Origin: Microcebus murinus
Lineage: Eukaryota > Chordata > Mammalia > Primates > Cheirogaleidae
Direction: 5' to 3'
NCBI RefSeq assembly: GCF_040939455.1
Contig: NC_134111.1
Coordinates: 56,686,501-56,750,500 of the forward strand
DNA length: 64,000 nt
Under the pieces are notes generated by a model. That model ran no database searches and was not told the DNA's origin. It saw nothing but the letters and a program-made list of their open reading frames with translations. Positions 1-12,498 of the stretch are shown here, one piece after another. A program made the position numbers and the translations under genes. The stretch's first letter is position 1. Each line of letters begins with the position of its first letter.

Positions 1-2394
1 GGCCATGTAATGGTACATGGTGGATTGGTCAGTTGGTTTATGCAAGACAGACAGGAGTTTTTATTGTATTATATTAACTGCTAAACAAATCTAGAAGTGG
101 GAATGAAATTAAAACCAATAAAAGAGATATGGGCAGAAAGACCCAGGAGGGCATGACTTAAATGACCTTATCCAAATGAAAACTGCTAAGATGACAAAGA
201 TGCAAAATGCATAGTGAGGTTGCACTGAGGCTGTATCATTTGCATGGCAACTGCAGTCATATGGGAATTGAGGGTGATTGTCCAACGACACTTTCTGAAA
301 TTTCAGAGAGAGATTTATAGTAAAGAATAGGAGAGTCAGGTCACTCACGGAAATGTTCACACAAATGTTTGTCACTCTACCATTTTAACTTCTGAGCAAA
401 CCTTTAATTTCCTGTCCATTTGTACTTAATCACTCTAATAGAAATCAACAAAATGGCATGAGGTCATCACCTTATGTCTTCAGACATGAGGAAATAGAGC
501 ATAGCAAAAAGAATAGATGGCTAAAATGAGAGATAGAGATATTTGATAACCTAAAACTAGAAAACAAAACAAAGACAAAGAAAAACAACAAGAAAATCAC
601 AAAACCAGAGGCAAGATAAAATAAAGAAAATGTGAACTATAAGTGATTCCAAGTTTATAATGTTATTCAAAAGGTAGTACTGTAAGTTCAAAAAATCAAA
701 TGGGTTAGTTCCAAATGAATAATGAAAGCCTATGGAGTCAGCATTTAGGGTCATGGTATCTCATGCTTAATCAATTGTGGTATTAATTCTGAGTACCAAA
801 ATTTCAGGGCCAATTCCTGAATTAGAGGATATAAAACTTGATTAAAAAGATCATTATTTTAATTTATTTATTATTAATTTATTCTCTTATTTTAATTTGC
901 CTATAAAGCATAAAGGATTCCATCATATATTAAGAGTATTTATAATGAATTCTGAGAAAATAGTATAATCTGTTTTTTTAACAGTTAAGAGAATCAAATT
1001 GCTCTACTTTCATGTAAGAATTTAAGAATTTGATTTTGATATGATTTTGTATTAAGATTTGATTTGGTGTAGGAATCAGTTACTTTCGTTAATAACAGTT
1101 TCTTCTGTTACTATTCTCCAAGGAATTGATACTAATATGTAAATTAGAATTATTTGGGATCTACCAACTTTCAACCTAGCCAACAACAGAAAAGTTAGCC
1201 TCAAACATTTTTTTAAAGTGCATTTTAGCTTATTTCCCTGGCAAGGCTTAACTCCAGAAATGGCACTTCCCAGCTAAAAGGTAAAAATTCACATTTAGGC
1301 TTACCAAATTTATGACCATACTGCAGTCTCAGTGCACGTCTTCATTGAGAATAAAGAAACATTCAGGTTTAGGGCAACTTCATTCACCTTATATACACCA
1401 TGTCAGAAAAAAAAAGGTGGTCAAGAAGAAACTAGGGATTGGAGTGCTGCACACATTTGTTCAAATGTCTGGGACTGAGTTGGAAAGCATATTATTCCTG
1501 GATTGCAGTGCCTGCTTCCTGGCAAAGTTAATGGTGTTAATTTGTAAAGGTTCATTTGGGAAATGTTTGTGATTAATGCTTGCTCATTTACATAACACTG
1601 TATTGTGTAAATAAAGCTGTATCCTTCTGCTTTTCAACAGTGGAGTTCTACTGAGATGATAAAAGCTGGACAAAGGGGGCTACAGAACACTTAAACTAGG
1701 TCACATTGAATTTTAATGCATGAGGCCTACCCTGGTACATTTTATATGGGTAATGAAGAACTGCAAAATGCAGTCTGTTTACTGTGCAAATCTGCCTTCC
1801 AGATTTTTCAATAAACATATTTTCTATACTGAAAGAGTGAAGCCAATTCAGTCTCAGGCTGATTTAGAAATGTTATTAAAAAAATAAGGATGAGCATCTT
1901 CTTAATTCTTACATTAAAATGTAAATAGGGTAATTATAAAATAATAAACTCTCCCCCAAATAAAAAATGCTCAGTTTCTGAGCTCAGTTATGCAGATTAT
2001 AGCACCATTACTAAACACTGCGAACATGTATATGTCACATTTGTGAATTTGCCATCCAGACTTTGTGGCTTTACTGCCCAGAGTCTAAGAATGACTCAGA
2101 AATTTAATTTCTTTCTTTATTATCAACGGAGTTTTTGAGCAGTGAGGAGGAAGCTGGTGGCCAGATGCTTATGTGTGCACATTTGTCCATGTCCCTGTTA
2201 GTCAATACAAAGAAAATGGCTAGCATTGAATGGTGCTCAAGTCAAAGGTGAAACCTACTCCCACAGCAATTCTTGGGTGTAGAAAGAAAATTCTCATGCT
2301 CCTTCCCAACCAACCCATGACACAAATACAAAACAATTCGTAGTCATTCTTTGTGTCTTAGCTGTTCCACTTATAAGATGGAGGTGTTTATATT

Positions 2395-2585
2395 CTGTCA
2401 CCCTAAGAGAGATTTTTAATTATAGAGCTTGAATGATCCTCCCAATGATCATGTAGTCCATTTTAGGTTGTATTACAGAAGAGGTAACTGAGGCCCACAG
2501 TAATGAAGTGATTTATCAAGTTCAGAATTAGGACTTAAATCCAGGTTGAAGGACTCTTAATCCAGTGTTCTACCTCATACTACCT
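2395..2585 (+). repeat. MIR SINE fragment
   Basis: The core 'TTACAGAAGAGGTAACTGAGG' region, then '…AGTGATTTATCAAG' and 'ACTTAAATCCAGG', matches the MIR body in plus orientation. It is diverged, as expected for an old mammalian SINE. Confidence 0.7.
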
Positions 2586-2961
2586 CTCAAAGTATGGAAT
2601 AATGAAAATATAGAGTAGAAGATCTGGAAATTGTTCTGAGAGGCTCTAAATGAGGACAAACCTTAAACATTTTTAAACATTTTCATTCATACCATTTGCT
2701 AGTAAAAGTTGCTGCTGGACTCTGGAGACTAGTAAAGTGCTTGTCAGATAGTAGAAGCTCAATAAATGCTCAGAAAATAAGTAAAGTTATGCGAGGCAAT
2801 ATAACAGGAAGAACTGTGGATTTAAAGGCAAGAGACCCATATTTATGTGCTGTTGTTTATAGACTATGAAAATATGTGAGAGACCAAAAGATTAGAAACA
2901 ACCCAACTGTCAACCTAAAAGGAACTAATTATATTAATATGGAATGTCTATACATAGACTA

Positions 2962-3335
2962 TGGTATTAGTTTTCTGTTGCTTTCATAGCAAATTATCAA
3001 CACAAATGTATTATCTTATAATTCTGGAGATCAGAAGTCTGGCATGAGTCTCACTGGGTAAAATTGATGTGTCGGCAGAATTGAGTTTCCTTCTGGAGGC
3101 CATAGGGGAAAATACAATTTCCTTGCCTTTTCTAGCTTCTAGAGGTTGCCTACATTCCTTGGTTTGTGGTCCCTTCCTCTACCCTCAAAGCCAGCAATGG
3201 GCAGTAAAGTCTTTCATACATCACTCTGTCTCCTCTGCCTCCCTCTTCTACTTTTAAGGAGTCTTATGATTACATTGGGCCCACAGGATAATCCAGGATA
3301 ATATTTTTATCTTGAGATCATCTGATGAGCATCCT
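2962..3335 (-). repeat. MST-type MaLR LTR, diverged
   Basis: The plus strand reads 'TTAGTTTTCTGTTGCTTTCATAGCAAATTA…ATTCTGGAGATCAGAAGTC…', the reverse complement of the 3' part of an MST/MLT-class LTR. It is more diverged than the copy at 24151. It is a solo LTR; no internal viral sequence is seen. Confidence 0.6.
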
Positions 3336-3441
3336 TAATTCCATCTGCTACCTTAACTCTCCTTTGCCGTGTATATTAACGGGTTCCAGAGATCAGGTCA
3401 TGGACATCTTTGCCTATCACATCTGTGAAAGGAGTAAGGGA

Positions 3442-3758
3442 GGCTGGGCACAGGTTCATGCCTGTAATCCCAGCACTTTTGGAGGCCAAGGCTGGAGGAT
3501 TGCTGGAGATCAGGAGTTCAAGGCCAGCCTGATCAACATAGGGAGATACTGTCTCTACAAAAAATAGAAAAATTAGCCAGGTATGGTGATGCACTAGTGC
3601 ACCTCTAGTCTGAGATACTTGGAAGGCTGAGGCAGAAGGATCACTTGGGCCGAGGAATTTGAGGTTGCAGTGAGCTATGATGGCATCACAGCATTCTAGC
3701 CCAGGCAACAAAGCAAGACCCAGTCTCAAAAAAATAAAAAAACAAAAAAACAAAAAGA
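3442..3758 (+). repeat. Alu SINE, old type
   Basis: It starts GGCTGGGCACAGGTTCATGCC and ends in an A-rich tail with (AAAAAC) units. It has two Alu arms but lacks the extended lemur-type linker, and 'GAGGTTGCAGTGAGCTATGATGGC' is AluJ-like. A short AAGGGA flanks both ends as a possible remnant of a target-site duplication. Open frames crossing it are not genes. Confidence 0.9.
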
Positions 3759-3829
3759 ACAAGGGAGCTCTTTATGTTCTGACAGAGAAAATTCTCCAGG
3801 ATACATTGTTATATAAAAAATTCAAGGCA

Positions 3830-4156
3830 GGCCGGGCGCTGTGGCTCACGCCTGTAATCCTAGCTCTTGGGAGGCCGAGGCGGGCGGATTGCTCAAGGTC
3901 AGGAGTTCAAAACCAGCCTGAGCAAGAGCGAGACCCCGTCTCTACTATAAATAGAAAGAAATTAATTGGCCAACTGATATATATATATAAAATTAGCCGG
4001 GCATGGTGGCGCATGCCTGTAGTCCCAGCTACCCGGGAGGCTGAGGCAGAAGGATCACTCGAGCCCAGGAGTTTGAGGTTGCTGTGAGCTAGGACGCCAC
4101 GGCACTCACTCTAGCCTGGGCAACAAAGCGAGACTCTGTCTCAAAAAAAAAAAAAA
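3830..4156 (+). repeat. Lemur-type Alu SINE, recent
   Basis: It starts GGCCGGGCGCTGTGGCTCACG and ends in a long A tail. The linker carries the strepsirrhine-type insertion around 3945-3990 (…AGAAAGAAATTAATTGGCC, then a (TA) run). Flanks show the same target-site duplication, AATTCAAGGCA, at 3819-3829 and 4161-4171; the match extends into the A run on both sides. The intact duplication and low divergence suggest a young insertion. Confidence 0.93.
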
Positions 4157-5020
4157 AAAAAATTCAAGGCAAAGAAAAGTATAAATAGTATGCTACATTT
4201 TATGTAGAAAAGGGAGGAAATATCAATATATATTCATGGTTATATTTGTATAAACAAACCCTGGAAATATATGCAAAAAATATAAAAGTGGTCATAAGTA
4301 AAGAACAACATGGAGGGTGGGAAGAAGGGGAATGGTATAGATTTTTTAATGTATTTTTTAAAATTACTATGATCTTGAACCATGTAAATATATGTGTTTT
4401 TTAAATTCAGGACTGATAATTGTCCCAAAGCCCCCATTATTCACTGCATATTCAAAACCTTTTGTTTTGAATCATCAACTTTGTTAATTTTCTCTTTTTA
4501 AATTAACTCTTCTAACAGGCAAATAGTCATTTGTCAGCAACTTTATATTAAGCAGTCTCTAACATTACCTTCATGGACTTCATGAAATGCTGCATCTTTT
4601 GCAACATTTTTGAAATTCCACTTTGAAATCTATATTGTATTGTGAAATGTTTTTATCATCTGTCATTGCTGCAGTGACAGTATTAGTGATAAAGATGGAG
4701 CATGTCTTCAGGTGGGAATTCATTTTGTAAGTGGGCAGGTAAGTAGTGAACATTTTCATTTTATATTCATAAAATTATAGACTTTAATTTCCCAAATAAG
4801 TGTAGAAAGTTGAATAATAACCATGCAAAACTGTTAAATTTACTTGGATCTGTTTCAGGATTTGTTATTCTGTCCATTCTTACAAAAGTCCTTTATTTTA
4901 CATTTAATCTAGTAGTCATATTGTGGTTTAATAGATTTAGTGGTTACATCTCTATCATAAATGTGTCTTCTAATTATAAAATATTTTGTGGCTCAAAACT
5001 AAATAAGTGATTTTTTTCTA

Positions 5021-5130
5021 GTCAGGTTTACTAAAGTATACTTTACATATAGTAGAATTCCTTTTTTAGGTATTCAGTTTTATGAGTTTTGAAAAACAAA
5101 GACAGTTGTATAACTACCGCAACAATGAAA
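5021..5130 (-). repeat. L1 fragment, old (tentative)
   Basis: 'CAGGTTTACTAAAGTATACTTTACATATAG' with 'GTATTCAGTTTTATGAGTTTTG' resembles the antisense of an old L1M 3' region, like the better copy at 30293. It is short and diverged. Confidence 0.4.
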
Positions 5131-5788
5131 ATACAGAATATTTTCAAAAGAGTATATTAGCAAAACATCATCTAAATGGTATATGCAAACATGAATACTT
5201 GTTATTTTAGTATTTTGAGAAAACATTAATCCTTAACATATTCTTGAGAAATGGCTTCTGGGGTAAAGCAACTCAGGAAATATCAGATATCCTTCAGATT
5301 CTGATTTACATTGGTCATTGGCTTTACTTGGTAACTGAGCATTGCAAATATTCTAATATCATTTATTTTGCTCTCCTGTTATTTTATTTATACATTTTAA
5401 AATCTGCTTTCATAAAAGAGATTGATTTGTTCCCTTTATTTGTTATCTTTTATTAGCAGGATGCTTATGCTGACCAGATAAAATAATTTATGAAGCTTTC
5501 CCTGTATGTTCATGTTCTGGGAAAACATAAATCACATAGTAAATTAATTATTCTCTCAGGTATTTAACAAAATTTGGCGCCCACATAAAATGTAACACTT
5601 GATATCAAGAGTAATAACAATGGTTTTCTTCAGCATTCATTGCATTTTAATTTTTTAAAATACTTTCATATCATTTTCAAACCTTTTTTTATATTTTCTA
5701 CTATTCAAATATTTTTGAAAAGTAAATATAATTGGTACAATTAAGTATAAAATGGTACAGGTGAGGTTGATTACTTTCATAGAGAAAT

Positions 5789-6078
5789 TCTTTTTTTTTT
5801 TTTTATTTTGAGATACCGTTTCATTCTGTCTTCCAGGATAGAGTGTAGTGGCATCATCATAGCTCACTGCAGCCTCAAACTCCTGGGCTCAAGCAATCCT
5901 CCCATCTTAGCCTTCCAAGCAGCTAGGACTATAGGTATGTGCCACCACACCTGGCTAATTTTTAAAAAGTTTTTATAGTCATGGGGTCTCATTTTGTTGC
6001 CCCATCTGACCTCAATCAATCCTCCTGCCTTGGCCTCTCCAAGTGCTGGGATTGAAGGCATGAACCACTGTGTGAGGG
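5789..6078 (-). repeat. Alu SINE, old type, antisense
   Basis: A T run is followed by 'GAGATACCGTTTCATTCTGTC…', 'AGCTCACTGCAGCCTCAAACTCCTGGGCTCAAGCAATCC' and ends near 'CCACTGTGTGAGG'. The sequence is AluJ-like and diverged. It lies 350 bp downstream of exon B in the transcript direction, in sense with the gene. Confidence 0.9.
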
Positions 6079-6177
6079 ATTAATTTTTTATATTAACCAC
6101 TTTCTGTTACCCTCTACTGGTTTTAAAATATGTATTACTTTTTAATGTTGTATCATTACTTTACATTTTTTTCCAAA

Positions 6178-6243
6178 TATTTCAATCCAAGGGTGATTGA
6201 ATCTGTGGATATGAAACTCATGGATATGGAGGGCTGACTGTAC
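6178..6243 (+). mobile_element. Tigger-type DNA transposon end (fragment)
   Basis: 'GATTGAATCTGTGGATATG' followed by 'TGGATATGGAGGGCTGACTG' and then TA fits the terminal inverted repeat of a pogo/Tigger-class element, with the TA of the target site next to it. Only one end is visible. Confidence 0.55.
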
Positions 6244-6426
6244 TCTATTGCTTAAATTTTAAACATTGAGCCCAAATCCCTTGGAAAATTAATACACTGA
6301 AATAAGTGGGGCTACCAATAGCTGTGGCTGCTACAGAGTATGTAAATATGAAGAGATGTACATATTCAGACCAATCACACTTTCAGCTTGACAAACTACA
6401 GAGAGCAATGAAAAGGTGATACTCAC

Positions 6427-6537
6427 ATCTGAGTTAAAGCGAAGCTGACAGACATTACAAGAAATAACTTGTTTCTTCTTTGGGGGAATGGACACTCCAA
6501 ATGTGTGGTTAATGACTGCTTTTTGCACAGGATCCAT
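6427..6537 (-). CDS. ZNF385B: ZNF385B internal coding exon B (first half of a zinc finger)
   Basis: The exon is 111 nt, 37 codons, phase 0 at both ends. Read on the minus strand it starts ATG GAT CCT directly after a TTCAG acceptor (AG at 6539-6538) with a T-rich tract behind it, and ends …AAC TCA GAT before a GTGAGT donor (6426-6421). The peptide begins [14 protein letters not shown], continues with a PPKKK basic patch, and reaches [13 protein letters not shown]. Residues Cys27 and Cys30 are the Cys pair of a C2H2 finger of the matrin/U1 type found in the ZNF385 family. The His pair is missing here, so the finger is split by the intron and completed by the next exon, which lies left of the window. 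I recognise the peptide as ZNF385B rather than its paralog ZNF385D from the [10 protein letters not shown] stretch. Family members are nuclear nucleic-acid-binding zinc-finger proteins. An exon of this phase can be skipped without changing frame. Confidence 0.94.
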
Positions 6538-9488
6538 CTGAAGAGCAAATGATAAAATAGTCAATTTACAACTTCAAAGGATAGACAATAGTGTGAGCAA
6601 ATAAAAGTAGCTATATTATTACTTAAGGTTTTAACTTTCAGTTAAACAAGGATAATAAAGAATTTCACTCAACAGTAATATGTCTCCAGAAGTTAAAAAA
6701 AAAAACAAATGACAAAAACAGAAACAAAATACTGGTTTGAATTCATATCACAAAAAACACCACAGGAGAATCACCACATTCCAAGAAATCTCATATCCAT
6801 AAAAGGAGCTTTGAAAAACCTTAAAAGAATCATAAAACAAGAAAACTGAAGATCCAAAGGTCAAGGTTAAAATTAACTTAATGTTGTCTCTGTATGAGGC
6901 AGTAATACTTGAGATGATCTCAAATGACCTTCATGACAATTATTACAGATATATTTGTTTCTTAATTTTTAATTTATGGCAAAGTCATAAATGACAGGCT
7001 CTTATCACAGCATATAAAACACTGATCTTTATCTTAAAATAATTTATTAACTTTCATGCACTATAGATTGAAATTCATTCTCTGAAAATGCATGTCACAG
7101 TTGTACACTTAAATGCCTAAAACACATTGGTTAATATGCAACCCTTGTTTAAATATTGATAAAGTTAAGTTTTGATTTACAGTCTGTGAATTTCCCCTTT
7201 TTGGCTTGCATATATCATACATATTCAGAGAAATACACAGAGATAAAAGTACTCAAACAGAAAAAGTACAGTACAAAGCCATTAGAACACCCAGGAAAAG
7301 AAACACCTCTATCTGTAGAGCCTATGAAAAGAAATACAGCAGTGATTCTCTTGTGCACTTCAGATAATCATCTCCAGCATTAACATCAGACCAGAGGCAG
7401 TTCAAAAAACAATGCAGATGATGAAAAAAGCATTACTTATAAACAGATGTAACATGAATGAGGAGAGATCCACTGACACCATCATCTACGAAATCTCCTG
7501 AGGTTAGAGATTAAGATTGGATTAGTTGATATTTGATAGAGAGGAGAAATGAATACTATCTCTAATCATGACTATAAATCAACAAAATGCAAAATTAGCA
7601 ATTAGAAGAACTTAAATACATTAGCAAAGAGGGTGGATTGAAGAGTCATTGGATAATAAACGAGCCAATTTTTTTGCTGCAAGCTAAGATAGCAGAACAA
7701 TGTATTCCTACTATTAAGAACAGTTATAATGGTTTGGGACACTTAAAAATGTGAAGAGGGAGATTTTTGCAGTGATAAAACTATCCTTCATCCTAACTGT
7801 AGTGCTGGTCATGCAAATCTATACAGATGTTAAAAATCATAGAACTATACACACCCTCCCAAAGTAAATTTATGTATGATAATTTAATAAGTAAAAAAGA
7901 AAAAATGTTAAGAGTACTGTTTACCAAACATAAAGTATTATTACTGAAAAATCTGGGGATTCATTTTTTCAAGGTCATAATTGATTGTATTATATTTTAT
8001 TTAATGAGAATAAAAATAACAAAAAATCTTTCATGAGACAAAGACAATCTCAAAAACTCAGAAAATAAAATCCTAGTTAATTTTCTTATTTTATCCACAA
8101 ATGCACATAGTTAAATCTATCCAACCATTTGAAAAATATGAAACTATACTTCCTAATAGTTTCCAAAGATGGCAAATCAATTCAGACAGGTTAAAAAATA
8201 AAATAGCCTCACTATGTTGGCAGGATGCAAAAACTATTCTGTTGTGTAAAGTTAAAAAACAAGAGCATTTTATTGAGATAATTTCTGTTCACACGCTCTG
8301 AAAAATATTACCCATCTGGTGATGTGTGAACTACATGGGATAAAACTATATGAATATTTCCCAAACACCAATTTTCAGCATACCACTTTCGTTATTTTTG
8401 CCATGCCCACACACTGACATTTTTTCTTTAAATATGATTTAAATTAAAATAGACTTCTATATCACATAAACAATAATAGTCATGAAATCATAGTTTTAAT
8501 GTACACTTTCCTATTACTGCTTTCAAGAAATATATTGAAAATTAACATTAAAAATTAAAATTTTCATCACTTAAAATAAATGCACATATCCTACTTGTTC
8601 CCATACAATATAGAAACACAGACAAAAGATAGGACTACAAGAATTGAGTCCAAAATTTTTAGTAAACCATGATATCTATTGACAACTTCAACAAGATCTT
8701 TGGATGTATGTTCCCTTTAAATTATTGAAATTGTTAGTTGTCTAACAGCTTTATTTTATTCAAATCTCACATTTGTATCACATCAGCTCGAAAATACGCC
8801 ATCATGTTCCAGAGGTTGAGAGCTCTCTGTCCTGAAAGGTGAGTTGTAGCTGAGCACTCCAAATACAAACGCATGCAAGTTCCCAACCATCTGCTCTCCA
8901 AAAAACAAGCTAAGGAAGTTCCTTCAGAAACTCTCTCTAGAATTGGGTTCTCTAGTTTATATACATAATTCTAATTTCTCTCATAAAATCAAATACACAC
9001 AGACCTTTTACCCCTTCTTTGCTACATTAACTCTTGCTGCTTTTCATCCTTTGAATGACTTATCACTAATCATATCAAAATTTTATCCTCATGTTTCTCA
9101 CTTGGAACAGATTTTCTTTATTTTCCTCTTGATTCTCTATTTCCTTATAGGTTTGGGGAAAATATACACTTTTTATTCTGGTCTAAATCTCTTTTCTCTT
9201 CTTCTGTTGTTTATCAAAAAATTCTATTAATATTTTTACATTCAAATGTCATTTGGGGGGGACATGATTTAGATGAAAGAAGACTTTAAATGATATAAAA
9301 GAGAATATTCCATTCGCCAATTTATCTGATATTTTAAACACTTGTCAAGTTGATGTTTTGTTTTAGTGTTTGCCATCTGATGCAATAACTATAAATACCT
9401 GAGTCATTTTAGGGGGATCCAGATGTGACAGCAACAGAGAAGGTTTTCAGATACTTTTTTTTTTTTTTAAATTACAAACTGATAAAAC
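6538..9488. other. Unique intronic sequence, nothing recognised
   Basis: AT-rich, with no repeat family or coding exon that I can identify on either strand. The short open frames here (for example near 7156, 7827 and 8101) have no recognisable domain. Confidence 0.5.
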
Positions 9489-9503
9489 TCTAAATTTTTT
9501 CTT

Positions 9504-9543
9504 GATGGTCTCTGTGGTGCAATGGATAGCACATTAGACTTCT
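9504..9543 (+). pseudogene. tRNA-Arg(TCT) 5'-half retrocopy
   Basis: The segment TCTGTGGTGCAATGGATAGC plus ACATTAGACTTCT follows the 5' half of tRNA-Arg(TCT), including the A box region and D-loop, and stops at the TCT anticodon. There is no 3' half, no CCA and no A tail. It is flanked by TCTAAATTTTTTCTT (9489-9503) and TCTAAATTTTTCTT (9544-9557), near-identical direct repeats that look like a target-site duplication. The simplest reading is an L1-mediated insertion of a cleaved tRNA half. It cannot encode a tRNA. Confidence 0.8.
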
Positions 9544-9557
9544 TCTAAATTTTTCTT

Positions 9558-11534
9558 AGCATTCGTACAGTACTCCAAAAGTTAGATAAAATAACTATGA
9601 TATTAATTGATATTAACTTAAATTTTTCCCTCCACTGTTTCAATGTCAGTTCTCTGTAATCATAATGAAGTGTGTATAACTAAATCATTAGTAACTATTT
9701 TATTCAATCACCAATTTTCAGGATGAATAAAACATTCAGGATGAATACAAACATTCCCACAAATCCTAAAATGTGATAAATGCAAGTGATTCAATTTATT
9801 ATAGTCAAAGCTATGTATCTATATCATAATGATCTCATGTGTAGAATACTCAGGTAAATTATTGGAGGTATTGCAATTGCACAGTGAATTCTCATTTTTA
9901 AAGATTTAACTGGCATTTCATAGATTGTTAAATTGTTTGATTGATTGTTAAAATGAATAAGTGCTTTCAAAAATATTTATTAAAATGCTTATAATATATA
10001 ACATTTAAATGAACAAATTTCTCATTAAATAATCATATTAAATTAGTTTATGTTAGTTCACACTGCAAAGAACTGCTGATTGAGAAAATTATGATTTATC
10101 AGGAAATACTATTAAGGAAGCTTTTTTTTTAAGGCAAAAAAAAAAAAAAAAACCCTACTACATAGCTCTAGCTACCAATACTCCTTACCTCGCTGAATTT
10201 ATTGGTCCCAAATATGCCTCTTCTTTTCTAAAAAAGTAAAAGTTAGAAGTAATCATCTGGAATTTTGAGGCTAGCAAGCACAATTACATAAATATTTTTT
10301 AAAAATCTATTTTCCTTGTTCTTCTTTGAGTACAAAGCCTGAAGAAGAGTTAACACTTGCCACCTTTTCTAATGAAAACCATGCAGAAATGAAAATCAAA
10401 ACCTATTAGTGCAATTAACTGGTAGCTAATAAAAATGAAAGATGAGGTTGTGGCTGTTACCAGGAATTGAGGAGGTAATTGGAGGCCATGTATGGACAAA
10501 TTAACTATTATAATATAGTATTTAGAAAATGAATTAATGAAGCTGGCCTTATCACACCATCTATCATATTTTCAATATCAAAATAAGAACAAACAGATTT
10601 CTTTGTGTATTCACCAAGATTATGGGGACTACAAACTGGTGTGAATTTTTTAAAAGATCATTACTTTCACTGGGTATACCAAAAAGTAATTTACTTCTGC
10701 ACGGTATAAGCAATAATATAAAAATACGCAGCTGCAAATAAAATCTAGACACAGAGAAAAAACAAACTGCAGTGCTGCACTAAAGGTAGGATGAATCTAA
10801 GATGGGGCTATGTGATCAAGGGACTTGACATATTACTAGATTATATTTAGACTCTAGATAATTTTGCTAGGTGGGACTTTAGGCAGAAAAAAACGGAATT
10901 ACAAACTTGCTAAATATCCCAACACCTTTCAAGAGGGCTGAAATTTGAGTTTTATCTTTGTAAGAGTCTTAAAATGATTTAACTAGCCACCCAGTAAGCT
11001 TGAAAATGGGAGTGAACTGGGCACTGCCCCATTATAAAGCAAAAAAAGATAGGAAAATCTCACTTTAAACTTGAGGATCTATTTTAACCAATGTTCTAAA
11101 AAGCATTCAGTAAGCACTCATCCCTTATGCAATACGGGAGGCCCTGCTAGCTTTTCTACTAAACAGAAGTAGAAATCAGATTTTTGACTTTTAAAATTTC
11201 AAGCAAACATTTCTGGAGGCCTAATATGTTTCAAAGACGCTGTCTCAAACTGGATAGGGACATGAATCAAACACGAGAAAGGGGATAATTTTAAAAGTTA
11301 AAAAGTGAAAAAAAGTAGCACAAACTATTTAATTGAGGGCTGGGGAAATAAGTTGTCATTAAGCAAAATAATGAGGTATGAGAGCCACGAAAAGATCTGT
11401 CTCCTCTGCCCCACCACTACTTTGCGTTTTTTTTCCCTTTTCGGATTTTCTGATACTTTAAGCATCTAGGATCCTCCCTTTAACAGTGACACCAATGTGT
11501 TATCTTCCCAGGATATCTTTTTAATTCTTTTTTT
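9558..11534. other. Unique intronic sequence with an A run
   Basis: There is no gene or named repeat. It contains T9 and A17 runs around 10122-10152 and many short AT tracts. Confidence 0.5.
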
Positions 11535-11780
11535 CTAGCTGTGTAATAACAATAATAACATCACAGTAAGAGCAGCTTTTATTTACGGAGCTCTTACTTG
11601 TGCAGTGGGATGTATACAAAGGGATTATCTCATGTAGTCTTCACGAGCACCACATGAGGCAGGTACTGTTATTATTCTTTTACAGATGAGGAATCCAAGG
11701 CTTTGAGAGGTTCAATAATTTATCACCCTCAAGTTTGTAGATGTTGGAGCCAGGATTCAAACTCAGGTAGGAATCTCTCT
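11535..11780 (+). repeat. MIR SINE
   Basis: 'TTTATTTACGGAGCTCTTACTTGTGCAG', 'TTATTCTTTTACAGATGAGG' and 'TTGGAGCCAGGATTCAAACTCAGG' follow the MIR consensus in order on the plus strand, nearly full length. Confidence 0.85.
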
Positions 11781-12498
11781 GCATGCTGTTCCCTGCTGCA
11801 GAACACTGCAGGAATGATGAGTGTCGTGCATGGCCCTGCTATAGGATATGGGCTTTGGGAAGAATGTGTGGGTGTTCCTAGAACTTCTATAGCCTGGAAG
11901 GTAGCTGCCTACATAAACTATAGATAAGGCCCCTTTGGTGCTTAAGTAAAAGTTTCCTGGAGAAGTGGGTCTGGTTTTTCTCTTTCTGACCCATTTCTGA
12001 TATTCTTAGGATAAGCTCATTTCATCTTGTGCCATAAATAAAATTTGGGCTGTCCTTTCCTTTTTCCCCATTATAACTGTTGGGTTTGCACACAGAAAAA
12101 AATGTTCTGGGGCTAGAGATTACATGTTAGCAGGCGGCAGTCATCATTTGCACCTGTCCTTGATTTGCTGCAAAGAGGACCTTAGCTACTAAACCTTTGA
12201 GACTTAGGGCTTTCTGAAAGTTTGGCTAGGCATCAACTTTTTAACTGTGATGTTATTGAATTACAATAGTATAACAAGAATAACTTTTTTATCCCTTCTT
12301 TTTTCAATATCAGACTTATAGAAAAGAATGTGGCAACAGGGTCTCATTAGGACTTCAAATATTCATGAAACAACACATTTAAAAGTGATAGCTGCATCAC
12401 TGAAGAGCAATATTTCTCTAAAGTTACTTCAAACAAGGTTTTGCCTTTCGTATTTAAATACTCTGACCACATGCTTGTATGTTAATGTTTTACTTTTT

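Larger units (their letters stand above)
1..6426 (-). other. ZNF385B: ZNF385B intron downstream of exon B (partial)
   Basis: This is intronic by position: the donor at 6426 opens it and the next exon, which should supply the zinc-finger His pair, was not found before position 1. The stretch 1-2390 is AT-rich with no feature I can name. The stretches 4175-5020 and 5130-5788 are also without a recognisable element. Confidence 0.75.

Noticed and set aside
3376..4087. Open frames of 128 and 136 residues on both strands
   Set aside because: They lie entirely across two Alu elements and their A tails; the peptides are typical Alu translations.
1..6420. Search for the ZNF385B exon that should supply the zinc-finger His pair
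   Set aside because: No matching minus-strand sequence with splice sites was found; it must lie beyond the left edge.
9504..9543. A functional tRNA gene
   Set aside because: Only the 5' half is present; there is no B box, T arm or acceptor 3' strand.
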